Source of the DNA: Saccharopolyspora galaxeae
GTDB taxonomy: Bacteria; Actinomycetota; Actinomycetes; Mycobacteriales; Pseudonocardiaceae
Assembly: GCF_016526145.1 (NCBI RefSeq)
Contig: NZ_JADDUE010000008.1
Coordinates: forward strand, 1-64,000
Direction: 5' to 3'
DNA length: 64,000 nucleotides
The translations under genes and the position numbers were made by a program. The notes beneath the pieces were generated by a model. That model did no database searches. It was not told the DNA's origin and saw nothing but the letters and a program-made list of their open reading frames with translations. How positions within the stretch are numbered: position 1 is the stretch's first letter; each line of letters begins with the position of its first letter. Of this stretch, positions 8,634 to 17,289 are shown one piece after another.

Positions 8634-9485
8634 TCAGCCCTCCCGGCCCAAGAAGGCCAGCACGGCGCTTTCGAACGCCTCCTGCTGCTCGATCATCACC
8701 CAGTGCCCGCAGTCCGGGAACACGTGCAGCTCGGCGGCCGGAATGGTGCGCATCGGCACCAGGGCCATGTCCAGCGGGCTGACCCGATCGTCCCGGCCCC
8801 ACGTCAGCAACGTCCTAGCACGCACCTTGTGCAGCTGCGACCAGTACGGCGGCGCGTCCGAAGCGGCCATCGCCTCGGCCTGCCGGGCCAGCGCCTTGCT
8901 GCTGTACATCCGGCGGGCCGCGGCGAGCGTGTCCGGATCGGTGGCCTGCGCCCAGCGCTGCTCGACGAGTTCCTCGGTGACCAGCGACTGGTCGTGCACC
9001 ATCGAACGCAGCCAGCGGACCAGCTTCTCCCTGGTCGGCTCGTCGGTGAACTCCGCGAGCAGCTTGATCCCCTCGCCCGGCCCGGGACTGAGCAGTTGCG
9101 CGCCGACGCCGCCGATGGTCACCAGCCTGCGGACGCGCTCCGGAGCCGCGATGGCGACCCGGGTGGCGACGAGCCCGCCCATGGAGTTGCCGATCACGTC
9201 GACCTGATCGAGCCCGAGCCCGTCCAGGAACCGCAGCACCGCGTTGCCCGCCGCGAGCATCGGGTGCTCGTCGGTCGGGTCGCTGACGCCGAAACCGGGG
9301 AATTCCAGCACCAGGCAGCGGAATCGCTCCGCGAAACGCGGGAGGTTGCCGCGGAAGTTCCGCCAGCCGGTCACGCCCGGACCGGAACCGTGCAGCAACA
9401 GCAGCGGCGGGCCCTCGCCCGCCTCGTGGTAGCGCAGCACTCCCTGATCCGTCGCCAGTTCCCGCGCCGTCGACTCGTGGTCCAT
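8634..9485 (-). CDS. Alpha/beta hydrolase, HsaD/MhpC-like C-C hydrolase
   Basis: The 283-residue protein has the meta-cleavage hydrolase layout: LLLHGSGPGVTGWRNF as oxyanion region, the nucleophile elbow GNSMGG near 110, an acid in TWGRDDRVSP near 225 and the catalytic His in PDCGHWVMIEQ near 260. HsaD, BphD and MhpC hydrolyse the C-C bond of ring-cleavage products. GAGGA lies before the ATG. It lies upstream of the HsaA-like gene on the same strand, 160 bases away. No extradiol dioxygenase of the HsaC type is nearby, so the true substrate may come from elsewhere or be an ester. Confidence 0.8.
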   Translation of the reverse strand: MDHESTARELATDQGVLRYHEAGEGPPLLLLHGSGPGVTGWRNFRGNLPRFAERFRCLVLEFPGFGVSDPTDEHPMLAAGNAVLRFLDGLGLDQVDVIGNSMGGLVATRVAIAAPERVRRLVTIGGVGAQLLSPGPGEGIKLLAEFTDEPTREKLVRWLRSMVHDQSLVTEELVEQRWAQATDPDTLAAARRMYSSKALARQAEAMAASDAPPYWSQLHKVRARTLLTWGRDDRVSPLDMALVPMRTIPAAELHVFPDCGHWVMIEQQEAFESAVLAFLGREG

Positions 9486-9579
9486 GTCCCGTCCTCAGCC
9501 CATCGCGCCTGCCGGTGGACGGTATTGCCGCGCCCGCGTGCGGCGGAGCCGCAGTCCCGATCAGCGGGAGCGCCCCCGG

Positions 9580-10422
9580 TCAGCCCGAGCCGCCCGGCTC
9601 GCGGGCGGCGACCAGCCGGTCCGCGGGCTGCGGGGCACCGGCCGGCCGCTGGTTCGGCGGTTCCGGGGCCAGGTTCAGCGAAACGCGGCGGGCCGCGTTC
9701 AGCACCAGCGGGCCGAGCGCCTCGAGCGGCGCGGCCGGACCGCCGACGACCGACAACGCCGCGAGCGAACCGTCGGGGCCGTGCACGGTGGCCGCGACGC
9801 AGGCGATGCCGGGAGCGCATTCCCCGCGTTCGTAGGCGAGTCCGCGGCGTTGCCGGATCCGGCTCAGCTCCGCGTGCAGTCCTGCCGCGTCACCGATGGT
9901 GCTGCTGGTCAACCGGGTCATCCGGCCTGCCACGCGGGAATCGACCTGTTCCGGTTCCAGCACCGCCAGCATCGCCTTGCCCAGCGCCGTCGAGTGCGCA
10001 GGCGCGCGGCCGCCGACCCGCGAAGGCACCGCGGCCGCGGCCGGACCGCCGACCTTGTCCAGGTAGCACACCTCCGACCCGGCGAGCACCGCCAAGTGCA
10101 CCACCATGCCGGTGCGGGTCTGCAGTTCGTGCAGCACCGCCGCGGCGGCTTCGCGGATCGCACCGTGCTCGCCATCCGGCCCCGCGAGGTCGAGCACCCG
10201 CCTGCCGAGCCGGTATCCGGACGACGTGTGCTCCAGCCATCCCAGCCCGGCGAGCTGGTTGAGGATCCGGTGCGTCGTCGACCGGGGCAGCCCGCTGAAC
10301 CGCGCGATGTCCTCCAGGCTCCGGTGGTGGTTGCGTCCGTCGAAGGTGTCCATGATCAGCGTCATCCGCTCGACCATCGAGTGCGGCGGACCGGCCGCGG
10401 TCGGGGAACTGCCAGCGGTCAT
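9580..10422 (-). CDS. IclR-family transcriptional regulator
   Basis: The ATG at 10420-10422 is preceded by GGGAGG, giving a 280-residue protein; a longer in-frame extension lacks a site. The N-terminal winged HTH (MVERMTLIMDTF, then SLEDIARFSGLPRSTTHRIL) is typical of IclR proteins, followed by the effector domain with YLDKVGGP and HSTALGKAMLA. IclR regulators commonly control aromatic or acid catabolism. It is divergent from the LLM flavin enzyme gene and lies upstream of the hydrolase gene on the same strand, so it could control both sides. A candidate operator is at 10442-10463. Confidence 0.9.
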   Translation of the reverse strand: MTAGSSPTAAGPPHSMVERMTLIMDTFDGRNHHRSLEDIARFSGLPRSTTHRILNQLAGLGWLEHTSSGYRLGRRVLDLAGPDGEHGAIREAAAAVLHELQTRTGMVVHLAVLAGSEVCYLDKVGGPAAAAVPSRVGGRAPAHSTALGKAMLAVLEPEQVDSRVAGRMTRLTSSTIGDAAGLHAELSRIRQRRGLAYERGECAPGIACVAATVHGPDGSLAALSVVGGPAAPLEALGPLVLNAARRVSLNLAPEPPNQRPAGAPQPADRLVAAREPGGSG

Positions 10423-10441
10423 CGTCGACCTCCCGAGCCAA

Positions 10442-10463
10442 CCGGAATTGAAACGAATTCTGG
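10442..10463. promoter_or_regulatory. Candidate IclR operator
   Basis: CCGGAATT and AATTCTGG form 8-base arms with one mismatch around a 6-base spacer, 20 bases upstream of the iclR start and 160 upstream of the divergent LLM gene. The region is unusually AT-rich for this DNA. A second weaker inverted repeat (AGAA...TTCT) is at 10585-10597. Confidence 0.45.
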
Positions 10464-10622
10464 TAGCCAACCTAACAGCGCGCCGCGAGCGGAGGAAGGC
10501 GTCACCGGCGCCGAGAAAGCCCGCGCAGCACGGGAAACTCCCGCTGAACGGGACATCGTGAAGCGCCGCAACGTGCACCGTTGTAGAAACACGTTCTCCA
10601 TGCGTGTTCAGGGAGGTCGGCA

Positions 10623-11516
10623 GTGCGGATCGGGATCGTCACGCCGGTCGTGGTGCAACTGCCCGGCTCGCACGACGAGTGGGAGCGCGAGGCGGGCATC
10701 GACCAGCTCGCCCTGATCGCGGCGACCGCCGATCGCCTCGGCTTCCACCACCTCACCTGCAGCGAGCACGTCGCGGTTCCCGCCGAGGACGCCGCGCAGC
10801 GCGGCGGCACCTACTGGGACCCGCTGGCGACCTTCGGCAACCTCGCCGCGCACACCGGCCGCATCCGGCTGGCGACTCAGGTCGTGGTGCTCAGCTACCA
10901 CCATCCGCTCGCCATCGCGAAGCGCTACGGCACGCTGGATCGCCTCAGCGGCGGCAGGCTCGTGCTCGGCGTCGGAGTCGGCAGCCTGCGGGCGGAGTTC
11001 GACCTGCTCGGTGCACCGTTCGACGACCGCGGCGCGCGGGCCGACGAGGCGATGCGGGCGTTGCGCGCCTGCCTTTCCGCCCGCGAGGCGGCTTTTCACG
11101 GCGAGTTCTACGACTTCGACGACGTGGTGGTCGAACCGCACGCGGTCCAGGACGAAGTCCCGATGTGGGTCGGCGGGCGCACCCGCCGCTCGTTGCGGCG
11201 CGCACTCACCCTCGGCAACGGGTGGGTGCCGTTCGGCCTGCCGCTGGCGGAGATTTCCTCGCTGCTGGCGCGGGCCGAGCCGCCTGCCGGGTTCGACGTC
11301 GTGCTGAGCCCGAACCATGCGTTGGATCCGACCGGCGCCGCGGCATCGGCCGCCCGCGCACTGGATCGGCTGCGCGAAGCCGGGGCGACCATCGCCGGCG
11401 TGCGGATCACCGCGGCTTCCGCGGAGCACTACTGCGAACAGCTGGCCGCGTTGCGCGAAATCGGGCGGGAACTCGGATTCTCGTTCGACTACGCGAGATC
11501 GGACGGAACACGATGA
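10623..11516 (+). CDS. LLM class F420/flavin-dependent oxidoreductase
   Basis: GTG 10623 follows GGGAGG by 6 bases. The 297-residue protein is a luciferase-like monooxygenase family member: an N-terminal MRIGIVTPVV strand, TGRIRLATQVVVLSYHHPL, and GRLVLGVGVGSLRAEFDLLG are the usual barrel motifs. In actinomycetes this group often uses coenzyme F420, but the cofactor cannot be fixed from sequence. It overlaps the next gene by ATGA, so the two proteins are translated together. Divergent from iclR. Confidence 0.85.
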   Translation: MRIGIVTPVVVQLPGSHDEWEREAGIDQLALIAATADRLGFHHLTCSEHVAVPAEDAAQRGGTYWDPLATFGNLAAHTGRIRLATQVVVLSYHHPLAIAKRYGTLDRLSGGRLVLGVGVGSLRAEFDLLGAPFDDRGARADEAMRALRACLSAREAAFHGEFYDFDDVVVEPHAVQDEVPMWVGGRTRRSLRRALTLGNGWVPFGLPLAEISSLLARAEPPAGFDVVLSPNHALDPTGAAASAARALDRLREAGATIAGVRITAASAEHYCEQLAALREIGRELGFSFDYARSDGTR

Positions 11517-11998
11517 CCGATGTGCAACGCCTCGAACTGCTGGAGCGCCGGTTGCGCGCGCTGGAGGACGAAGCGGCGATCACCCGGCTGATCGCCGCCT
11601 ACGGCCCGCTCGTGGACAGCGGTAGCGCCGAAGCCGTGGCCCAGCTGTGGGAAGCCGACGGTGACTACGACGTCGACACCGGGGGAATGCACGGGCACGC
11701 CCAGCTTTCCGCGATGGTCCGTTCCGGAGCGCACCAACGGCTGATCACCGACGGCTGCGCGCACTTCGCCGGACTCCCGCACGTCGTGCTCGACGGCGAT
11801 CACGCGGTCGCGACCTGCCACTCGCAGCTGATCACCAAGCACGGCGCGGAGTTCCGGGTCCGGCGCGCCACCGCGAACCGCTGGGAACTGCGTCGCGGCC
11901 CGGAAGGCTGGCGCGTGGTGCGCCGCACCAGCCGGCTCCTCGACGGCCGGGCCGAAGCGCGGCGACTGCTCGCGGACGCGGGCGTGCTGAACCGGTGA
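11513..11998 (+). CDS. SnoaL/NTF2-like protein
   Basis: The 161-residue protein begins within the stop of the LLM gene (ATGA overlap). It shows the NTF2-like pattern of the SnoaL_4 type: LEDEAAITRLIAAYGPLVDSG, here shortened to its core AAITRLIAAYGPLVD, then LWEADGDYDVD and a C-terminal half ending in GWRVVRRTSRLLDG. Members are small dehydratases, isomerases or ring hydroxylation partners with a cone-shaped pocket. Coupling to the LLM enzyme suggests that it handles that enzyme's substrate or product. No catalytic residue can be assigned. Confidence 0.78.
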   Translation: MTDVQRLELLERRLRALEDEAAITRLIAAYGPLVDSGSAEAVAQLWEADGDYDVDTGGMHGHAQLSAMVRSGAHQRLITDGCAHFAGLPHVVLDGDHAVATCHSQLITKHGAEFRVRRATANRWELRRGPEGWRVVRRTSRLLDGRAEARRLLADAGVLNR

Positions 11999-12079
11999 GC
12001 ACGCTGCGCCGCACGTTGCTGATCGTGTTTCGGAGAGGCGCGTCTCCGCGAAGTACCAGCCGCACACCGGGAAAGCGTC

Positions 12080-13288
12080 CTAATGCTCGCCCCAGGTGAC
12101 CGGCATGTGCGCCGGTCCGCGGGTGGACAACCCGTTCTTCCACTCGATTCCGTCCTCGGAACCGGCGAACCGCAGTCCGGGCAGCCGCCGCAGCAGCGTG
12201 TCCAGCGCGACCTGCAACTCCATCCGAGCCAACGGCGCGCCGAGGCAGTGGTGCGGCCCGTGCCCGAAACCGACGTGGCTGGCTTGCGCCTCCCGCTCCA
12301 GGTCGAGCCGTTCGGGGTCGGTGTAGACCGACTCGTCGCGGTTGGCCGAAGTCGTGGTCGGCAGCACCGGCTCACCCGCGTGCACCGTCACGCCACCGAG
12401 TTCGACGTCTTCGAGGGCATAGCGCGGAGTGCCCGCACCGACCCCGAGCGGGACGAAGCGCATCAATTCCTCCACGGCGCGCGGCACCGCGGTCAGGTCG
12501 GCGCGCAGCTGCGCGAGCTGGTCGGGATGCCGCAGCAGCACGTACACGAAGTTCGGGATCTGCGATGCAGTGGTCTCGTGCCCCGCGACCAGCAGCGACT
12601 CCGCCAGCGAGAGCATCTCGTCCTCGGAGAGCCGGTCGTCCTCGTCGCGCGCGGCGACCAGCGCGCTGAGCAGATCGTCCCGGCCTTGCTCGCGGCGCTC
12701 GGCGATCAGCCCGGTCATGTACTCGCGCAACAGGTCCACGCACTCCCGCACCTGCTCGGGCGTGAACTTCGTGGTGGACAAGAAGGCATCGGACCACACG
12801 CGGAAATCGGCCCGGTCCTCGAACGGCACGCCAAGCAGCTCGCAGATGACGGTGATCGGCAGCGGCAGCGCGAAGTCCTCCACCAGGTCGGCGGGAGTTC
12901 CGGCCGCGACCATCCGATCGACCAGACCGTCGGCGATCTCCTGCGCCCGCGGGCGCAACCGCTCCACCCTGCGCTGGGTGAACGCCTTCATCACCAGCCT
13001 GCGCAGCCGGCTGTGCTCCGGCGGGTCCTTGCTCAGGATGTTGCCGGTGGCGCCGAGGTGCGGCCGCAACCGCGGTTCGTCCCGGCCCACCCCGGCCGCT
13101 CTGGAGAACCGCGGATCGCCGAGCACCAGCTTGACGTCGTCGTAGCGGGTCGCCAGCCACGCGGGCTCGCCGTAGGGCAACCGGACGCGGATCAGCGGCT
13201 GCTGCGCGCGCAACGCCGCGAACAACGGCTCGGGATCGAGCCGTTCGGGTTCGCTGAACGGGTAGCGCTTGGGTTCCACTGAGGTCAT
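12080..13288 (-). CDS. Cytochrome P450
   Basis: The 402-residue protein has the I-helix oxygen-binding motif AGHETT at 235-240 and the heme loop FGHGPHHCLG at 341-350 with Cys348, so it is a soluble bacterial class I P450 needing ferredoxin and reductase from elsewhere. GAGGGG precedes the ATG. Length and motifs are those of CYP105/107-like hydroxylases. It converges with the SnoaL-like gene and stands alone on its strand. A near-perfect inverted repeat at 13356-13377, 68 bases upstream, is a likely operator. The substrate is unknown; the neighbourhood suggests a hydrophobic ring compound. Confidence 0.93.
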   Translation of the reverse strand: MTSVEPKRYPFSEPERLDPEPLFAALRAQQPLIRVRLPYGEPAWLATRYDDVKLVLGDPRFSRAAGVGRDEPRLRPHLGATGNILSKDPPEHSRLRRLVMKAFTQRRVERLRPRAQEIADGLVDRMVAAGTPADLVEDFALPLPITVICELLGVPFEDRADFRVWSDAFLSTTKFTPEQVRECVDLLREYMTGLIAERREQGRDDLLSALVAARDEDDRLSEDEMLSLAESLLVAGHETTASQIPNFVYVLLRHPDQLAQLRADLTAVPRAVEELMRFVPLGVGAGTPRYALEDVELGGVTVHAGEPVLPTTTSANRDESVYTDPERLDLEREAQASHVGFGHGPHHCLGAPLARMELQVALDTLLRRLPGLRFAGSEDGIEWKNGLSTRGPAHMPVTWGEH

Positions 13289-13355
13289 CGGCCGCCCCTC
13301 GCTGAATTCGTCGCACCGGCCCGCCGTTCGCGGACCCGCGTTCGGCGCCTGCCAT

Positions 13356-13377
13356 TTAGTTGCACCGTAGCATCTAA
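13356..13377. promoter_or_regulatory. Inverted repeat upstream of the P450, MarR/TetR-like operator
   Basis: TTAGTTGC and GCATCTAA pair in 7 of 8 positions around a 6-base spacer. The site lies in an AT-rich patch 68-89 bases upstream of the P450 start. No regulator gene is adjacent to it, so the binding protein must be encoded elsewhere or be one of the regulators in this region. Confidence 0.5.
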
Positions 13378-13472
13378 TTCAGCTGATTTAAACCGCTTCG
13401 AGTCCGCCCGCGGCGTGGCTCGTCGCGGTGCGACACGTGCGACAGCTGCGCCGAATCCGCGGCGGCGGGCGA

Positions 13473-14417
13473 CTAACCGGCGAACGCGGCCCGCTGCTGC
13501 GCGCAGATCTCGGCCAGGGCTTGCGGGGCCGATCGGCACAGGCGCGGGAACGACAGGTAGCCGTGCGGCATCCCCACGTACTCGGTCAGCCGGGTGGGCA
13601 CTCCGGCCTCCTGCAACGCCGCGGCGTAACGCGCGCCGTCGTCGCGGATCGGATCGTGCTCGGCGATCTGCACGAGCGCGGGCGGCAGCCCGGAAAGGTC
13701 CGCGAACAGCGGCGAAGCATAAGGGTGCCGCGGGTCCTGACCGCCGAGGTAGTGATCGCGGAACACGGTGGTGTCGGCCTTGCTCAGGATCGGGGCGTCG
13801 GCGTTCTCATCGATCGACGGGCTGCTGCGGGTCAGGTCGACCCCCGGGTAGATCAGCGCCTGGTGCGAGATCCGCGGCCCGGAGCGGTCCCGGGCCATCA
13901 AGCTGACCACCGCGGAGAGGTTCCCGCCCGCGCTGTCGCCCATCACCGCGACGCGCTCGGGATCCGCGCCGAACTCGGCGGCCCGGTCCACCAGGTCGAC
14001 CAGGGCGGCGTAGCAGTCCTCCGGAGCCGCGGGCCAGCGGTTCTTGGGCGCGAGCCGGTAGTCGACCGAGACGACCACCGCGCCGGTGGCGGCGCACACC
14101 TGGCTGCACAACCAGTCCGACTGGCTCAGCGAACCCAGCGTCCAGCCGCCGCCGTGGTAGTTGACCACCAGCGGCAGTGCGCCCGTGGCACCGCGCGGCC
14201 GGTAGCTGCGGACCGCGATTCGGCCGGTCTCGCCCTCGGCCGAGCCATCGGTCAGCGCCACGCCGTCGGCGACTCCGCCGAAAAGCAGGTCGGTCGCGGC
14301 GTTTCGCGGAACCGTCTTCTGCTGGAGTTCGAGCAGGCGGGCCTCGTCGAGGTCCGTAACCGGCCGCAGCTTCATCAGCCGGCCGAGCAGCCGCACGCGC
14401 AGATCGAGCTTCGCCAT
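13473..14417 (-). CDS. Alpha/beta hydrolase, hormone-sensitive-lipase family esterase
   Basis: The 314-residue protein has the HSL-family oxyanion motif HGGGW near 90, YRLAP, the nucleophile elbow GDSAGGN near 168, and acid/base residues in EHDPIRDDG and GMPHGYLS near the C-terminus. GGGAGG is 5 bases before the ATG. HSL-type esterases hydrolyse short-chain or bulky esters in the cytosol. It lies 184 bases upstream of the P450 gene on the same strand. Together with the secreted lipase it gives this region two esterases. Confidence 0.88.
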   Translation of the reverse strand: MAKLDLRVRLLGRLMKLRPVTDLDEARLLELQQKTVPRNAATDLLFGGVADGVALTDGSAEGETGRIAVRSYRPRGATGALPLVVNYHGGGWTLGSLSQSDWLCSQVCAATGAVVVSVDYRLAPKNRWPAAPEDCYAALVDLVDRAAEFGADPERVAVMGDSAGGNLSAVVSLMARDRSGPRISHQALIYPGVDLTRSSPSIDENADAPILSKADTTVFRDHYLGGQDPRHPYASPLFADLSGLPPALVQIAEHDPIRDDGARYAAALQEAGVPTRLTEYVGMPHGYLSFPRLCRSAPQALAEICAQQRAAFAG

Positions 14418-14527
14418 CGTGTCCTCCCGTCGCCGTTGCCGGTGGCCACGCTACCGACGGCCGCCAGTGCGGCGATGATCGGGAAGCCCGGCACCGTCGT
14501 CCACTATGGACTCGCGGCCCCGAGGAA

Positions 14528-15181
14528 CTAGAAGCTGCGCAGCACCGACACGACCACGCCGAGGACCACGGCCTCGTCACCGTCGATGACGTCGTAGTCC
14601 GCGTTGCGCGGCTCCAGGAAGACGTGCCCGTTGCGGCGGCGGTACACCTTCACCGTCGCCTCCTCGTCGAGCATGGCGGCGACGATCTGGCCCGAATGCG
14701 CCTCGGGCTGCTGGCGCACCACGACCATGTCCCCGTCGCAGATCGCCGCGTCGACCATCGAGTCACCGCGCACACGCAGCGCGAACACGGTGCCGCGCCC
14801 GGCGAGTTCGCGAGGCAGCGCCAGCACGTCGTCGGTGTGCTCGTCCGCCGCGATGGGCGCGCCCGCGGCGATGTCGCCCACCACCGGCACGGTCACCGAG
14901 TCGTCGGCCGGTTCCGCCGCGCGCGGCTCGTGCAGGAAAGCGCGCACGTCCATCGGCCGGGACACCGAGGTGCCGCGGCGCAGGAAACCCTTCTCCTCCA
15001 GGCTCGCCAGGTGCTTCGAGACCGACGACGAGGAGCGCAGACCGACCGCGTCACCGATCTCGCGGGTGCTCGGCGAATATCCGTAGCGCACCACCCAGTC
15101 CCGGATCGCGACCAGGATCCGCTGCTGGCGCGGCGGCAACGTGGAGGTGTCCAGGTGCTCGAGATCATCGAATGCGGTCAT
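14528..15181 (-). CDS. lexA: LexA-type repressor
   Basis: The 217-residue protein has the LexA winged HTH (RYGYSPSTREIGDAVGL, about 32-48), the self-cleavage bond Ala106-Gly107 in IAAGAP, the nucleophile Ser141 in GDSMVDA and the general base Lys178 in EATVKVY. It therefore should undergo RecA-stimulated autocleavage. No Shine-Dalgarno is seen; a TAAAAT box ends 7 bases before the ATG, a leaderless layout. I found no typical actinobacterial SOS box (GAAC-N4-GTTC) upstream, so this may be a paralogue with a separate regulon or the box may be degenerate. Confidence 0.88.
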   Translation of the reverse strand: MTAFDDLEHLDTSTLPPRQQRILVAIRDWVVRYGYSPSTREIGDAVGLRSSSSVSKHLASLEEKGFLRRGTSVSRPMDVRAFLHEPRAAEPADDSVTVPVVGDIAAGAPIAADEHTDDVLALPRELAGRGTVFALRVRGDSMVDAAICDGDMVVVRQQPEAHSGQIVAAMLDEEATVKVYRRRNGHVFLEPRNADYDVIDGDEAVVLGVVVSVLRSF

Positions 15182-15188
15182 CCGCCGA

Positions 15189-15194
15189 ATTTTA
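15189..15194 (-). promoter_or_regulatory. Candidate -10 box of leaderless lexA
   Basis: TAAAAT on the minus strand is separated from the ATG at 15181 by 7 bases, with no ribosome-binding site between them. This is the TANNNT-to-start spacing typical of leaderless actinobacterial transcripts. The rest of 15182-15631 has no gene: it carries this promoter and the rhamnose operon promoter region. Confidence 0.5.
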
Positions 15195-15560
15195 AATCCC
15201 GGCACCGGAAAACGAGCCACCGGCACGGGTTCGGCGAGGCGCGCGGCTCGCCGGTCGCTGCATCGTCCGGCCCGTGATTGCCTCGCCCCGGCCCGCCACT
15301 GCGGCCCGCGTCAGCGACCGCGCGTGGTGACCGGCACCGAGCCGCCTTCGCGCGCACCTGCTGGCCACTCCGATCCATCCGATTGAACCGTTACACATCA
15401 ACTCAGCACATGCCCGCGGGAACATCGATCCGCAACCCACCCACAGCGATCAAACAGCTCGCGGTGACATCGATCTTCCCGGCATATAACGGGAGTTTCA
15501 CCGCTGAGCGGAACGGGGCCTTGTCGGCGGCACCGCCTGCCCCTATGGTGGTCCGCACTT

Positions 15561-15572
15561 TAAAACGATTCA
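15561..15572. promoter_or_regulatory. LacI-type operator candidate before the rhamnose operon
   Basis: The 12-base TAAAACGATTCA is close to the LacI-family consensus with a central CG (TGAAACGTTTCA). It lies 60 bases upstream of the transporter start codon, in the only long untranslated stretch before the operon. No LacI gene is adjacent; the one at 62461 is far away. Confidence 0.4.
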
Positions 15573-15631
15573 CCTACCGTGCGGCACCACCCCGGCGCCT
15601 GCGACATCAAGGCCGATGGACAGGAGGACCA

Positions 15632-16930
15632 ATGGGGGTCCGATCAGGCAGCAAGCGCACGACGGGCTGGCGGGCCACCATCGCCGTCGCCATGTCGAAC
15701 TACATCGAAGCGGGCTCGATCATCGCCATCGCCACCAGCCTGAGCCTGTGGCAGGACCGGTTCGGCCTGGACGACCTCGCGGTCGGGCTGCTGGCCTCGC
15801 TCAGCGCCAACGCCTTCGGCGCCGCGGTCGGCGCGGCCATCGGCGGACCGCTCTGCGACCGCTACGGCAGGAAGTTCATCTACACCTACGACCTGCTGCT
15901 GTACATGCTTGGCGTGCTGCTGGCGGTGTTCGCCGTCTCCTACGGGATGCTGCTGACCGCGTTCGTGCTCACCGGCATCGCGGTCGGTGCGGGCGTGACC
16001 GCGTCGTGGACCTACATCGCCGAGGAGGCCCCCGACCACCAGCGGGCCGCGCACGTCGGCACCGCGCAGCTGGCGTGGTCGATCGGGCCGATGATCGGCT
16101 ACCTGCTGGCCGTGCTCGTCGGCCCGCTCGGACTGCTCGGCAGCCGGTTGATCTTCGCGCACCTGTTCGTGGTCGCGGCCGTGACCTGGTGGGTGCGCCG
16201 CGGGCTGGCGGAGTCCGAGATCTGGCGCAGCCGCAACGAGGAACCGGGCGCGCAGATGTCCTTCCTGGGCAGCCTGCGCGGCCTGTTCAGCAAGAAGGCG
16301 AACCTGACGGCACTGCTGTTCCTGTTCGGCGTCTATGCACTGTGGAACGCCGTCGCCGGGCAGGCCGGGATCTTCCAGCCGCGCGTGTACGACGCCGCAG
16401 GCGTCACCTCGGAGACCGAGCAATACCTGCTGCAAGTCCTGCTGTGGGGCTGCACCAGCGCGGCCACCTACCTCGGGTTCATGCTGCTCGCCGACCGGGT
16501 CAGCCGCCGATGGCTGTATTGCGGCGGCGCCGCGCTCGGCATCCTCGCCTGGGCCGCGCTGATCTACGCGCCCGCGAACACCTTCACGTTGCTGTTCTTC
16601 GCCATCGGCTGGGGCGTGTCCGCCGGGGTTGGCGCGCAGGCGTTCTACGGGCTGTGGACCAGCGAACTGTTCGCGACCCGGTATCGCGCCAGCGCGCAGG
16701 GAGTGCTGTTCCTGGCCGCGCGGGTGCTGGTCGGGCTGCTGAGCGTGTGGTTCCCGGTGCTGCTGACGCGGATCGGGCTGGACGGGCTCGGACTGCTCAT
16801 CCTCGCGCTGCTGACCGCATCGCTGCTCATCGGTACATTGTGGACTCCGCGCACGCGGGGCAAGAGCCTGCGCCAGATCGAGCAGGAGCGCTACGGAACA
16901 GCGCCCACATCGGACGCGGTGGTGGCCTGA
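15632..16930 (+). CDS. MFS sugar transporter, probable L-rhamnose importer
   Basis: AGGAGG lies 5 bases before the ATG at 15632. The 432-residue protein has about 12 membrane segments, the loop motif DRYGRKFIY after segment 2 and DRVSRRW in the mid-protein loop, as in the sugar porter branch of the major facilitator superfamily. It is the first gene of an operon whose remaining members are all rhamnose enzymes, and it overlaps the mutarotase start by one base. Rhamnose (or a rhamnose-containing sugar) uptake is therefore inferred from context, not from a substrate-specific motif. Confidence 0.85.
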   Translation: MGVRSGSKRTTGWRATIAVAMSNYIEAGSIIAIATSLSLWQDRFGLDDLAVGLLASLSANAFGAAVGAAIGGPLCDRYGRKFIYTYDLLLYMLGVLLAVFAVSYGMLLTAFVLTGIAVGAGVTASWTYIAEEAPDHQRAAHVGTAQLAWSIGPMIGYLLAVLVGPLGLLGSRLIFAHLFVVAAVTWWVRRGLAESEIWRSRNEEPGAQMSFLGSLRGLFSKKANLTALLFLFGVYALWNAVAGQAGIFQPRVYDAAGVTSETEQYLLQVLLWGCTSAATYLGFMLLADRVSRRWLYCGGAALGILAWAALIYAPANTFTLLFFAIGWGVSAGVGAQAFYGLWTSELFATRYRASAQGVLFLAARVLVGLLSVWFPVLLTRIGLDGLGLLILALLTASLLIGTLWTPRTRGKSLRQIEQERYGTAPTSDAVVA

Positions 16931-17289
16931 TGCCCCGAGTCTGTTTCCAGTTGCGAGTCGATCCGGACCGCCTCGACGAATACCGGCGCAGGCACGCGGC
17001 CGTCTGGCCGGAGATGCTGCGTGCCATCGAAGCGTCCGGACGGCGCAACTACTCGCTGTTCCTGCGACCCGACGGCTTGCTGATCGGCTACTACGAAACC
17101 GACTCCGCGGACCGCTCGGACGCCCGCCTCGCGGCGTCGCAGGTCGCCGCGGTCTGGGAGGAACACATGGCCGAGCTGTTCATCGGCGGGCGCGCCGACC
17201 GGTCGGCCACGATCCTCGAAGAGGTCTTCCACCTCGAAGACCAACTCGCGTCCAATGTGCACGACCCGAGCGAAGGAGACCGAGAATGA
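16930..17289 (+). CDS. rhaM: L-rhamnose mutarotase family protein
   Basis: The 119-residue protein carries the RhaM pattern: CFQLRVDPDRLDEYRRRHAA, cited by its core RLDEYRRRHAAVWPEML, then YSLFLRPDGLLIGYYE and a C-terminal WEEHMAELF. RhaM interconverts alpha- and beta-L-rhamnopyranose so that the isomerase receives its preferred anomer. Its ATG shares a base with the transporter stop (TGATG) and its stop overlaps the isomerase start by 4 bases (ATGA), so the three are translationally coupled. Confidence 0.88.
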   Translation: MPRVCFQLRVDPDRLDEYRRRHAAVWPEMLRAIEASGRRNYSLFLRPDGLLIGYYETDSADRSDARLAASQVAAVWEEHMAELFIGGRADRSATILEEVFHLEDQLASNVHDPSEGDRE

